Notes under the pieces: generated by a model
Databases searched by the model: none
What the model was told of the DNA's origin: nothing
Seen by the model: only the letters and a program-made list of their open reading frames with translations
Position numbers and translations under genes: made by a program
Source of the DNA: Actinomyces ruminicola
GTDB lineage: Bacteria; Actinomycetota; Actinomycetes; Actinomycetales; Actinomycetaceae
Assembly: GCF_900103885.1 (NCBI RefSeq)
Contig: NZ_FNIM01000005.1
Coordinates: forward strand, 62,001 to 126,000
DNA length: 64,000 nucleotides
Direction of reading: 5' to 3'
Shown: piece after piece, positions 33,951-42,427 of the stretch
Layout: the number at the start of each line of letters is the position of its first letter
Position numbering within the stretch: position 1 is the stretch's first letter

Positions 33951-34925
33951 TCAGTAGGCCTGGCAGCTCGGGCACCAGAACAGGCGTCGGCCGGCCACCT
34001 CGCGCTCCGCGATCGCGGTGCCGCAGCGCAGGCAGGGTCTGTCCGTGCGGTGGTAGACGTACCAGCGGCCCGCCTCCTCATCGCCCACCGGCAGCGGCTC
34101 GGGCACCTCCGCGGCGTCAACCGTGGTGATGAAGCCGGTGGCCACCCCGTACTCCATGAGCGGCACCAGGTCGTTCCACACCTGCTGCAGCCGCTTCACA
34201 CTGACCCGGTTGCCGGGGCGGAACGGGGACAGCCCCACCCGGAAGAGCGTCTCGGCGCGGAAGATATTGCCCGCTCCGGCCAGCACCGACTGGTCCATCA
34301 GCAGCTCACCGACCGCCCGTTTGCGACGGCGCACCCCGGCTATGAACTGTTCCGGATCACCGTCGGCGCGCAGCGGGTCAGGCCCCAGGCGACGACGCAC
34401 CGCGGCCACCCCCTCGGCGTCGAGCAGCTCACAGGCGGCCGGGCCGGTCAGGTCGGCCACCCCGTGCTCACCGGCCAGGCGCAGTCGGACGGCACCGCGG
34501 GGCGCGGGCGGCGTCCAGTCGCCGGGGGCGGCGGAGGCGGGCTCCTCACCCCTGATGCCGGACAGCGCTGAGCCGCCGCCGTGCGCCAGCGCGTGCTCCC
34601 CGCGCTCGCCCACCTTGCGGCGGGGCGCGCCGATGGAGTGGGGCGCGGTGAAGGCGCTGTCGCCGTCGAAGGTCCAGGAGCCGTACAGGCCCAGGTGAAT
34701 GCGCAGCCAGATCACGTCCGGGGAGTCGACGGGCACGTCGGCGACCGGCGCGAATGCCAGGAACAGGTGCTTGCCATGCGCCTGGCCGTCCAGGAGCACC
34801 TGCCCGTCCAGGCGGGCGGCGCCGGCGACGAAGCGCCCTTGCGGGGAGGAGACGGTCAGGCGTTGACCGCCGTACAGTTCCATGAGGGCGCCGGCGAGGC
34901 GATGGATGGTGTGGCCTTCTGGCAT
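33951..34925 (-). CDS. nei: Fpg/Nei family DNA glycosylase (endonuclease VIII-like)
   Basis: Base-excision repair enzyme for oxidised bases. 324 aa, longer than the usual 270-290 because of an insert at about 105-135. The N-terminus MPEGHTIHR places the catalytic Pro2 and Glu3 with the His5 of the Nei group. The helix-two-turn-helix has MDQSVLAGAGNIFRAE, and the C-terminal zinc finger cysteines are in CLRCG and CPSC. ATG at 34925 with TAGCGT 7 nt upstream and no Shine-Dalgarno (leaderless). It resembles mycobacterial Nei2; substrate preference is not provable. Confidence 0.9.
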   Translation of the reverse strand: MPEGHTIHRLAGALMELYGGQRLTVSSPQGRFVAGAARLDGQVLLDGQAHGKHLFLAFAPVADVPVDSPDVIWLRIHLGLYGSWTFDGDSAFTAPHSIGAPRRKVGERGEHALAHGGGSALSGIRGEEPASAAPGDWTPPAPRGAVRLRLAGEHGVADLTGPAACELLDAEGVAAVRRRLGPDPLRADGDPEQFIAGVRRRKRAVGELLMDQSVLAGAGNIFRAETLFRVGLSPFRPGNRVSVKRLQQVWNDLVPLMEYGVATGFITTVDAAEVPEPLPVGDEEAGRWYVYHRTDRPCLRCGTAIAEREVAGRRLFWCPSCQAY

Positions 34926-35007
34926 GCCGGGGACGCTACCCGATGGTTATGCTCCACTTACAACGTGACAAGCGGCACTGTCAGTGGCTGGGAATGGCGC
35001 GCGGCGA

Positions 35008-35472
35008 TCAGGCCTGCCGCCGGGGGCGGTGCCGCTCGTAGTCCGCCATCTGGTCGATCCGGTTCTGGTGGCGCTCTTCGCCGCTGAAGGGCTCGGCTAT
35101 GAAGGCGTCCAGGATCCGCACCGCCTCCTCGGTGGGGTGCATGCGGGCGCCGAGGCCGGCGACGTTGGCGTCGTTGTGCTGGCGGGCCAGCCGCGCGACC
35201 TCCTCGTTCCACACGAGCGCCGCGCGCACGCCGTCGACGAGGTTCGCGGCGATCTGCTCGCCGTTGCCGGAGCCGCCGAGCACCACCCCGAGGCTGCCCG
35301 GGTCGGCCACCACGGCCTCGGCGCAGGCGATGCAGAACTCCGGGTAGTCGTCAAGGCGGTCGTAGACATAGCAGCCGTGATCGATGACCTCGTGGCCGGC
35401 CTCGCGCCAGTGCGAGACCAGAATGCCCTTGAGCTCGAATCCAGCATGGTCGGTACCGATGTGAATGCGCAT
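35008..35472 (-). CDS. rpiB: Ribose-5-phosphate isomerase B
   Basis: Interconverts ribose 5-phosphate and ribulose 5-phosphate. 154 aa. MRIHIGTDHAGFELK is the N-terminal signature; GGSGNGEQIAANL carries the anion hole. The position of Cys in E. coli RpiB is Ser here (GGSGNG), as in actinobacterial enzymes where a Glu (GNGEQ) acts as base. The C-terminal tail GEERHQNRIDQMADYE is typical. It lies 82 nt upstream of nei on the same strand and is divergent from the M13 peptidase. Confidence 0.95.
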   Translation of the reverse strand: MRIHIGTDHAGFELKGILVSHWREAGHEVIDHGCYVYDRLDDYPEFCIACAEAVVADPGSLGVVLGGSGNGEQIAANLVDGVRAALVWNEEVARLARQHNDANVAGLGARMHPTEEAVRILDAFIAEPFSGEERHQNRIDQMADYERHRPRRQA

Positions 35473-35558
35473 GGGTGAATTGTGCCTCACGCGAACACCT
35501 TTGGCGCCATCCGCTTGCGGATGCGGGCGGCTCGCTGGGCACGGGCTAGCGTTGCGCC

Positions 35559-37700
35559 ATGACTGATCCGACCGACTCCTCCTCGTCCGCCCCCGCATCC
35601 GGCGCCGATTCTTCGGTGGCGTCCGCAGGCTCGGACGCCACCGTGCTGGCGGGCGTATACGAGACCGCTGCGGCCAACGCCTCCGTACGCCCGCAGGACG
35701 ACCTGTTCCGGCACGTCAACGGGACCTGGCTGGCCACGACGACGATCCCCGCCGACCGCCCCGCCACCGGCTCCTTCCTGGTGCTGCGTGACGCCGCGGA
35801 GGCGGCCTGCCGGGACATCCTGCAGGAGTTGGCCTCCGCCCCCCATACAGACGTCCCCACGACACCCGCGGACAAGCTCGGCGCACTGTACGCCGCCTTC
35901 CTGGACGAGGAGCACGTCGAGGCCCTTGGCGCCGCTCCGCTCGCCCCCGAGTTGGAGCCGGTGCTGGCGGCGGCGGACAAGGATGCGCTCGCCCGCGCCC
36001 TGGGCGCGCACCTGGCCGCCGGCTTCACCGGGCCGGTGGACATCGCCGTCGAGGTGGATCTGAACGACCCGGATCGCTACACCACCTGGATGGAGCAGTC
36101 GGGTCTGGGCCTGCCGGACGAGTCGTATTACCGGGAGGAGGACCGCGCCGAGATCCGGGAGGCGTACGTAGCCCACGTGGCGCGCATGCTGGATCTGGCC
36201 GAGCTGCCGGAGCGGCTGGGGGCCGCCGCGGATGTGCTCGCCGGGCGCATCATGGCGGTTGAGACGGCGCTGGCCAAGGGTCACTGGGACCGGGTGGCCT
36301 GCCGCGACATCGAGAAGATCAACAACCCCACTGCCTGGGACGAGCTGGTCGGCTCCGCGCCCGGCTTCCCCTGGACGACCTGGCGCGAGGGCGTGAACGC
36401 GGCCGTGGCGGCCGCAGGCGCGCAGCCGGGCACGCTGTTGGACGAGACGATTGTTGAGCAGCCCGACTACCTGCCGCACCTGGCGCAGGTGTGGCAGGAC
36501 ACGCCGCTGGAGGACCTGCGCGCCTGGGCGGCCTGGCACCTGGTACACGGCCGCGCCGCGCTGCTGTCGCGAGCCTTCGTGGAGGAGAACTTCGACTTCT
36601 ACTCCCACACGCTCCAGGGCGTGGACGAGCTGCGGGCCCGCTGGAAGCGGGGCGTCGGCCTGATCGAGGGAACGCTGGGCGAGGCGCTGGGCGAGCTGTA
36701 CGTGGCCCGGCACTTCCCGCCCGAGCACAAGGCTCGTATGGAGCAGCTGGTCGCTCGCCTGATCGAGGCCTACCGGCAGTCGATCTCCGCCCTGGAGTGG
36801 ATGGGCCCGGCCACCCGCGAGCGCGCCCTGGAGAAGCTGTCCCTGTTCACCCCGAAGATCGGCTACCCGAGCAAGTGGCGCGACTACAGCGCCGTGACGG
36901 TGACGCCCGGTGATGTGGTCGGCTCGGTGCGCTCGGTGGAGGCATTCGAACTGGCCCGCGCCCTGCGCAAGCTGGGCGGCCCGGTGGACCGGGAGGAGTG
37001 GCACATGACGCCGCAGACGGTCAACGCCTACTACAACCCGACGATGAACGAGATCGTCTTCCCCGCAGCGATCCTGCAGCCGCCCTTCTTCGACCCGCAG
37101 GCCGACGACGCCGTCAACTACGCGGGCATCGGTGCCGTGATCGGCCACGAGATCGGCCACGGCTTCGATGACCAGGGATCCACCTTCGACGGGCACGGCA
37201 AGGTGACCGACTGGTGGACCCCGGCCGACCGGGAGGCCTTCGAGGCTCGCACCCATGCGCTGATCGCCCAGTACGACGCCTACCGCCCGGAGGCGCTGGT
37301 GGCGCGGGCGCAGGCCGAGGGCAAGGAGGCCGACGCCGTCCCGCACGTGAACGGGGAGCTCACGATCGGGGAGAACATCGGCGACCTGGGCGGCCTGGGC
37401 ATCGCGCTGAAGGCCTACGCACTGGCCCTGGCCGACGCCGGGATCGACTCCCTGCGGCAGGCGCCGGTGCTCGACGGACTCACCGGCCTGGAGCGCTTCT
37501 TCTACTCGTGGGCGCGCATCTGGCGCAACAAGAGCCGGGACGACTACGCCGAGCTGCTGCTGACGATCGACCCCCACTCTCCCGCGGAGTTCCGCTGCAA
37601 CGGGATCGTGCGCAACGTGGACGCCTTCTACGACGCCTTCGGCGTCACCGAGGGTGATGCGCTGTGGCTCGCGCCCGAAGAGCGCGTGACGATCTGGTGA
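35559..37700 (+). CDS. pepO: M13 family zinc metallopeptidase (PepO/neprilysin type)
   Basis: 713 aa. Zinc motif HEIGH at 530-534, the third Glu and Asp in GENIGDLGG near 604, and the substrate-binding NAYYNPTMNEIVFPA. No signal peptide: the N-terminus is a Ser/Ala/Asp-rich stretch, so a cytosolic oligopeptidase role is likely, as for actinobacterial PepO homologues. ATG at 35559, with TAGCGT (35547-35552) 6 nt upstream and no Shine-Dalgarno (leaderless). It ends with the family CxxW-like ERVTIW terminus in place of the usual Cys-containing one. Confidence 0.93.
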   Translation: MTDPTDSSSSAPASGADSSVASAGSDATVLAGVYETAAANASVRPQDDLFRHVNGTWLATTTIPADRPATGSFLVLRDAAEAACRDILQELASAPHTDVPTTPADKLGALYAAFLDEEHVEALGAAPLAPELEPVLAAADKDALARALGAHLAAGFTGPVDIAVEVDLNDPDRYTTWMEQSGLGLPDESYYREEDRAEIREAYVAHVARMLDLAELPERLGAAADVLAGRIMAVETALAKGHWDRVACRDIEKINNPTAWDELVGSAPGFPWTTWREGVNAAVAAAGAQPGTLLDETIVEQPDYLPHLAQVWQDTPLEDLRAWAAWHLVHGRAALLSRAFVEENFDFYSHTLQGVDELRARWKRGVGLIEGTLGEALGELYVARHFPPEHKARMEQLVARLIEAYRQSISALEWMGPATRERALEKLSLFTPKIGYPSKWRDYSAVTVTPGDVVGSVRSVEAFELARALRKLGGPVDREEWHMTPQTVNAYYNPTMNEIVFPAAILQPPFFDPQADDAVNYAGIGAVIGHEIGHGFDDQGSTFDGHGKVTDWWTPADREAFEARTHALIAQYDAYRPEALVARAQAEGKEADAVPHVNGELTIGENIGDLGGLGIALKAYALALADAGIDSLRQAPVLDGLTGLERFFYSWARIWRNKSRDDYAELLLTIDPHSPAEFRCNGIVRNVDAFYDAFGVTEGDALWLAPEERVTIW

Positions 37701-38038
37701 GGCGAGGGGCCGTCGGCCGGCAACGGCCCGGCGGCACCGCCCCGGATCCGCGCGAGCCGACGGGACCGCGGGGATCGGCTGGAAGCTGCTGGTAACAGGC
37801 CCTGTAAGTCGGCCTCCTCACATGGGCACTTCTCCCCATCGATTCGTGCGAGAAGACCCCTTTTCCGGGATATAGGTCCCAGGTTTGCGACTGCTGTGAC
37901 TCCTGAGGCGGCAGCCCGGCCCGGAATCACAGGTAGATCACACAAGAAAGGCTTGTCTTCAAAACGAGATCCGGGAGAGGCTGAGCTCAGTCCGGCGCCG
38001 CCCCGCGCCGTGTCTCATCTATCCCATTTGGAGGATCT
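37701..38038. other. Intergenic region ahead of the surface-protein gene
   Basis: 338 nt with no gene. A weak terminator-like hairpin (37707-37713 with 37723-37729) follows pepO. A TATAGG (-10-like) near 37870 in an AT-richer stretch may be a promoter, leaving a ~160-nt 5' untranslated region. That leader has no riboswitch pattern I recognise. GGAGG lies 6 nt from the ATG at 38039. Confidence 0.45.
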
Positions 38039-39025
38039 ATGCGTCTAGGACGTTCCATCACCGCCGTCGGCGCCACCGCCGCCCTTGTGGCCGGCGGTGT
38101 AGCCGTATCCACCCCCGCTCTCGCCGACACCACCGCGGACGGCTTCACGCTCGACGCCCCCGCCAGCCTCGTCGTCGACCCCAACTCCTCGATCACCGTG
38201 ACCGGATCCGGCTGCGGCAGCGCAGACAACCCCGGCAAGGTGCGCGTCGCCCTCACCGACAGCCAGGCGGACTCCGGCTTCTCCACCTACGTCGAGGTCG
38301 ACGCCGGCACCGACGGCGCCTGGACCGCGACCCTGGATCTGTCCACCGCCGTCGCCGAGGTCGGCGGCGACTCCGATGTGGACCCGTGGTACATCGTGGC
38401 TCAGTGCAACGCCTACAACGTCGGCGAAAGCGGAATCGCCTCCGAGGCGATCATCCTGGATGGCACCAGCTTCGACGGCTCCTACATCATTCACGGCAGC
38501 ACCGCCGGTCAGCAGTCCTTCGAGATCACGGCCTCCGGCCTGACCCCGGGCGAGACCGCCACCGCCACGCTGATCAGCCAGGCCGACGCCGACTCCGCCG
38601 ACGCCACTCCCGTCGCCACGATCGGTTCGGGCACCGTTGACGCCGACGGCAACTTCTCCGGCACCTTCCCCGCCCCCTCCGTCCCGGACGGCACCTACGT
38701 GTCGCGCCTGACCGGCTCCCGCTACGGCGAGGGCGGCGACTCCGTCTCGCTGATCACCGTGAAGAACGGGGTTTACAGCACCACCGCCCGCTCGACCGAC
38801 GACCCGAGCGGCAACAGCATCGCCGGCAACGGCGCCGCGACGGGTACGGACACCACGGCCGGCACTGGTTCCACGGCCGTCCCGACGGTGGCCGCCGCGG
38901 TTCCGGCCAAGGCCTCCGGCAAGGAGCTTGCCAAGACCGGCGCTGAGGGCCTGACCCTGACCGTGCTCGCGGCCGGCCTGGTCGCCTCCGGCGCTGTACT
39001 GCTGCGCTCCCGCCGTCGCGCCTGA
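38039..39025 (+). CDS. Sortase-anchored surface protein (LAxTG)
   Basis: 328 aa, secreted. Signal peptide 1-29 (hydrophobic core VGATAALVAGGVAVS, cut after ALA). The mature part has beta-rich Ig-like segments: about 35-140 with one Cys pair (C57, C121) and about 155-240 with TPGETATATL. A Thr/Ala-rich stalk follows, then LAKTG at 297-301, a hydrophobic stretch and RSRRRA. LAxTG is the motif used by class E sortases of actinobacteria. No sortase gene is in the window. Ligand or role (adhesin, fimbrial or envelope protein) is unknown. Confidence 0.88.
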   Translation: MRLGRSITAVGATAALVAGGVAVSTPALADTTADGFTLDAPASLVVDPNSSITVTGSGCGSADNPGKVRVALTDSQADSGFSTYVEVDAGTDGAWTATLDLSTAVAEVGGDSDVDPWYIVAQCNAYNVGESGIASEAIILDGTSFDGSYIIHGSTAGQQSFEITASGLTPGETATATLISQADADSADATPVATIGSGTVDADGNFSGTFPAPSVPDGTYVSRLTGSRYGEGGDSVSLITVKNGVYSTTARSTDDPSGNSIAGNGAATGTDTTAGTGSTAVPTVAAAVPAKASGKELAKTGAEGLTLTVLAAGLVASGAVLLRSRRRA

Positions 39026-39042
39026 CCGCTAGTCTGTCGGCG

Positions 39043-40125
39043 ATGACAGCACCGGAGTCGTCGCCCGCAGCGACCAGCATCACCACCCGCGCCCGCCAGG
39101 CGGTTAACGCCTGGCGGGCGCGGGTGCTCGCACGGTGGCGCAGACGGCCGCTGCTCACCACCCTGGGCGCGTTCCTCGCCGCCGCGCTGCTTCTGGGGAT
39201 CGGTGACCTCGGCGTGCTGTACGCCCGTCTGGATCGTTTCGGCGTGGACGTGCCGAGCCTCACCACAGCCGCCGACGCCGCCGGGGCGGACGCCCCGGAG
39301 ACCTGGCTGGTGATCGGCACCGACTCGCGCACCGATCTGCCCGATGGCCCCGACCGCTACGGCGGCGTGGAGGACGTGGGCGACGGCGCCCGCGCCGACG
39401 TGGCCGCGCTGGTGCAGCCGACCGCCGCCGGCGTGAACGTGCTGGTCCTGCCGCGTGACCTGACCGTGGCGCAGGGGCAGTTGTTCGACGAGCGTCTGGC
39501 GACCTCCTTTCTTCAGGGGCCTCAGCGCACCGTCGACGCGCTCTGCTCCACCTACGGCATCGCCACGGCCCACGTGGTAACCGTCGATATGTCCCAGTTC
39601 GCCGGGATTGTCGACTCGCTGGGCGGCATCGACGTAGACATCGACGAACCCGTGCGCGACACCTACTCGGGCCTTGAGATCGGTACTGCGGGCCCGCAGC
39701 ACCTGAACGGCGTCGATGCGCTCGCGCTGGTGCGCTCCCGCCACCCGGAGGTGCAGCGCAACGGGCAGTGGGTGGCGCTGTCGGAGCAGGAGGGGGCAGA
39801 ACGACGCAGCCACTTCACCGGCGTCGTCATGCGCTGCGTCATCTCCGCCCTGCTGGAGCGGAGCCATAACCCGCTGACGCTCCAGTCGCTGGCGTGGACG
39901 CTCACCGGAAACCTTGGGGTCGACTCCGGCACCGGCCTGCTGGACCTGGCCCGACTGGCCCGCGCCGTCAGCGACTCAGGCGAGGGCACGACCGCCGCCG
40001 TCAACCTGGTGGAGGTTCCGGCAGGCCCCGTTGGCGACGGCTTCGCGGCACCGCCGACGGACCAGACCTACAAGACCCTGGCCGCCTACGGCTACACTCC
40101 CGGCACCTGCGCCCCCGCAGAATGA
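39043..40125 (+). CDS. LytR-CpsA-Psr (LCP) family cell-wall ligase
   Basis: 360 aa. A basic cytosolic N-terminus (1-33) and one membrane helix (about 36-62) precede an external LCP domain: TWLVIGTDSR, RADVAALVQP (metal/pyrophosphate site), LPRDL, GGIDVDID and LNGVDALALVRSRHPE. Such enzymes attach glycopolymers to peptidoglycan, and in Actinomyces related proteins also glycosylate surface proteins; that link to the preceding LAxTG protein is inferred from adjacency only. ATG at 39043, 7 nt after TAGTCT (39030-39035), leaderless pattern. A repeat locus begins 1 nt after its stop. Confidence 0.92.
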   Translation: MTAPESSPAATSITTRARQAVNAWRARVLARWRRRPLLTTLGAFLAAALLLGIGDLGVLYARLDRFGVDVPSLTTAADAAGADAPETWLVIGTDSRTDLPDGPDRYGGVEDVGDGARADVAALVQPTAAGVNVLVLPRDLTVAQGQLFDERLATSFLQGPQRTVDALCSTYGIATAHVVTVDMSQFAGIVDSLGGIDVDIDEPVRDTYSGLEIGTAGPQHLNGVDALALVRSRHPEVQRNGQWVALSEQEGAERRSHFTGVVMRCVISALLERSHNPLTLQSLAWTLTGNLGVDSGTGLLDLARLARAVSDSGEGTTAAVNLVEVPAGPVGDGFAAPPTDQTYKTLAAYGYTPGTCAPAE

Positions 40126-40126
40126 C

Positions 40127-40200
40127 TCGCCGAGATCGGTAGAAGTCACATGCCCAGATCGGTAGAAGTCACGTGCCCAGATCGGTAGAAATCACGCATG
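40127..40200 (+). repeat. 23-bp-period intergenic repeat, locus 4 (3 units)
   Basis: Three co-oriented units. The first is TCGCCGAGATCGGTAGAAGT; the second and third begin TGCCCAGATCGGTAGAA, a one-base variant shared by both, so this locus has expanded or been homogenised locally. It lies between the LCP gene and the convergent glycerate kinase gene. Confidence 0.85.
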
Positions 40201-40222
40201 GCGGCCCCGCACCGGCTGGGGA

Positions 40223-41326
40223 TCAGCGCCGCAGGTAGTCGCCGACGGCGCGGCGCAGGTTCTCCTGGCCGTGGCGCAGCGCCTGCGCCAGGGGCTCGTC
40301 CGGCGGGCCGACCTTGACCAGCTCGCGCACCCCGTGCTCGAGCAGGTTCTCCGCCCCGTCCTTGATGCGCCCGGCGAAGACGACGCAGGGCACGCCCGCC
40401 CCGGCTGCGACGCGGGCGACCCCGGCGGGCGTCTTGCCCGCCAGGGTCTGGGCGTCCACTGACCCCTCCCCCGTCAGCACCAGGTCCGCTCCGGCCACGG
40501 CGTCGGCGAGGCCAACGGCGTGGGCCACCAGCTCGACTCCGGGCTCCAGGACGGCGCCGAGGAAGACCCGCAGGGCGAAGCCGAGGCCGCCCGCGGCACC
40601 GGCCCCGGGCACGGCCGCCTCCGGCTCGTGACCGGATACCCGGGCGACGTGCGCCAGGGCGCGATCCAGAACCGGCACCGACTCGCGAGCGACGCCCTTC
40701 TGCGGCCCGAACACGGCGGTGGCGCCGGCAGGGCCCGTCAGCGGGTTGGTCACGTCGCAGGCCACCTGAAACCGGGTCCGGGCGAGTTCCGGGAGCAGGC
40801 CGGCCAGGTCGATGGCGGCTATCCGACCGAACTGGTCGGGGTAGGGGGCCACGGGGTCGCCGGCGTCGTCAAGGAGCCGAGCGCCCAGGGCGGTGAGCAT
40901 GCCCAGGCCGGCGTCGTTAGTCGCCGACCCGCCGATGCCCAGCACGATCGTGCGCGCGCCGCGGCCGACGGCGTCCTTGATGAGCAGTCCCAGTCCGGCG
41001 GTGTTCGAGCGCAGGACGTCGCGGTCGGCGGGGTCGATGAGCTCCAGGCCGGCGCAGCTGGCCACGTCCATGACGGCGCGGTCACCGTCGAGCCCGTAGG
41101 CGGCCCGGATGGGGCGGCCCAGGGCATCGACGGTGGACGCCGTGACGAGCCCAGCGCCCCAGGCAGCGGTGACGGCATCCACGAATCCCTCTCCGCCGTC
41201 GGACATGGGCACCATGACCGTCTCGGCGTCGGGGTAAACGTCGTGCACGCCGTGCTGCATGGCCTGGACGGCCTCGGGGGCCGTCATGTTCTCCTTGAAG
41301 GAGTCGGGTGCCAGAACGATCTTCAC
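40223..41326 (-). CDS. glxK: Glycerate kinase
   Basis: Phosphorylates D-glycerate (GlxK/GarK family, usually to 2-phosphoglycerate). 367 aa. N-terminal APDSFKENMTAPEAV, VPMSDGGEGFVDA, GIGGSATNDAGLGML and LTGEGSVDAQTLAGKTPAGVA are family blocks. GTG at 41326 with GGAAGGA about 6 nt upstream. It is the distal gene of the 40-46.9 kb cluster, 46 nt after the hydroxypyruvate-reductase-like gene, and so feeds glycerate into glycolysis. Confidence 0.94.
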   Translation of the reverse strand: MKIVLAPDSFKENMTAPEAVQAMQHGVHDVYPDAETVMVPMSDGGEGFVDAVTAAWGAGLVTASTVDALGRPIRAAYGLDGDRAVMDVASCAGLELIDPADRDVLRSNTAGLGLLIKDAVGRGARTIVLGIGGSATNDAGLGMLTALGARLLDDAGDPVAPYPDQFGRIAAIDLAGLLPELARTRFQVACDVTNPLTGPAGATAVFGPQKGVARESVPVLDRALAHVARVSGHEPEAAVPGAGAAGGLGFALRVFLGAVLEPGVELVAHAVGLADAVAGADLVLTGEGSVDAQTLAGKTPAGVARVAAGAGVPCVVFAGRIKDGAENLLEHGVRELVKVGPPDEPLAQALRHGQENLRRAVGDYLRR

Positions 41327-41372
41327 GGTGCTGTCCTTCCTCTCCGGTCGCGGCGGGGCCTCGGCATTCGCC

Positions 41373-42377
41373 TCAGGCGGTCTGCACGGGAGTGAGCGGC
41401 TCGCGCCCGGCCAGCACGGCGAGAACATTGTCGACGGCGAGTCGGCACATGCGGTCGCGGGTCGCCTCACCCGCGCTGGCGGTGTGCGGGGTGAGCACCA
41501 CCTGCGGCCTGGCGATCAGCTCGGGGTTCACCTGCGGCTCCCCCTCGAAGGTGTCGATGGCGGCACCCCGCAGGTGCCCGGAGTCGATCGCCTCGATCAG
41601 CGCCTGCTCGTCCACAATGCCGCCGCGCGCGCAGTTGACCAGGTAGGCGCCGGGCTTCATGGCGGCGAGAGTCTCGCGGTTGATCAGGTGGCGGGTGGAG
41701 GGCAGCAGCGGCACGTGCAGGGTGACCACGTCGGAGGCGGCCAGAAGCTCCTCCTGGCTGACGATCTCGACGCCCTCGACCGTGGACCCGAGGGGCCGGG
41801 TGGCGTCGGTGGCGATTACGCGCATGTCGAAGGCGCGGGCACGCCGGGCCACGGCCAGGCCGATGCGGCCCAGGCCGATGATGCCCAGGGTGGCGCCGGC
41901 GGAGATGTCCAGTCCGACGAACATGCGCGGGCCCCACACCCACTGGTTGCCCTCGCGGATGAAGCGGTCGGCCTCAACTATGCGCCGACCGAGGGCCAGG
42001 ATGAGGGCGAAGGTGTGGTCCGCGGTGGCGCCGTCCAGCACGCCGGGGGTGTTGGTGATGGTCACGCCATGGCGGGCGGCCGCCGCAAGGTCGATGTTGT
42101 CGAAGCCGACGGCCACGTTCGCCACCACCTTCAGACCCGGGCCGGCGGCGGCGAAGAACTCCTCATCGATGCGCTCGGTCAGCGTGACGATGGCGGCGTC
42201 CTTGTCGGCGACCCGCTCCAGCAGCTCGGCCCGGGCGGGCGGCGCCTCCTGGCCGATGTCGAAGGCCAGGCCGGCGTGGGAGCCGAGCTCGCGGGTGACG
42301 GACTCGGTCAGCAGCCGGGCGACGTAGACGGACTTGGTCGGCTTCATGGCGTCCACACTATTTGTAGAAGTGGTCAT
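41373..42377 (-). CDS. D-2-hydroxyacid dehydrogenase (glyoxylate/hydroxypyruvate reductase-like)
   Basis: 334 aa NAD(P)-dependent oxidoreductase. GIIGLGRIG is the nucleotide-binding loop. Catalytic residues are Arg in NCARGGIVDE, Glu in DTFEGEPQVNPEL and His in LTPHTAS. VAVGFDNIDLAAA and the GRHPR-like HTFALILALGRR segment fit glyoxylate/hydroxypyruvate reductases. With the adjacent glycerate kinase it would turn hydroxypyruvate into glycerate and then phosphoglycerate. ATG at 42377 with AAAGGCA about 7 nt upstream. Substrate inferred from neighbours. Confidence 0.87.
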   Translation of the reverse strand: MTTSTNSVDAMKPTKSVYVARLLTESVTRELGSHAGLAFDIGQEAPPARAELLERVADKDAAIVTLTERIDEEFFAAAGPGLKVVANVAVGFDNIDLAAAARHGVTITNTPGVLDGATADHTFALILALGRRIVEADRFIREGNQWVWGPRMFVGLDISAGATLGIIGLGRIGLAVARRARAFDMRVIATDATRPLGSTVEGVEIVSQEELLAASDVVTLHVPLLPSTRHLINRETLAAMKPGAYLVNCARGGIVDEQALIEAIDSGHLRGAAIDTFEGEPQVNPELIARPQVVLTPHTASAGEATRDRMCRLAVDNVLAVLAGREPLTPVQTA

Positions 42378-42427
42378 GGAATTGCCTTTCGTTGGGGGTG
42401 ACAGTTGAAGATGAGCGGCCGCGGCAG

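Noticed and set aside
37701-38038. Possible riboswitch in the leader of the surface-protein gene
   Set aside because: I cannot match the sequence to any riboswitch pattern I know; only a possible promoter and a weak hairpin are visible.
6443-40200. 23-bp repeats as a CRISPR array
   Set aside because: Units are directly abutting with no spacers, occur as 2-3 copies at dispersed loci, and no cas genes are present.
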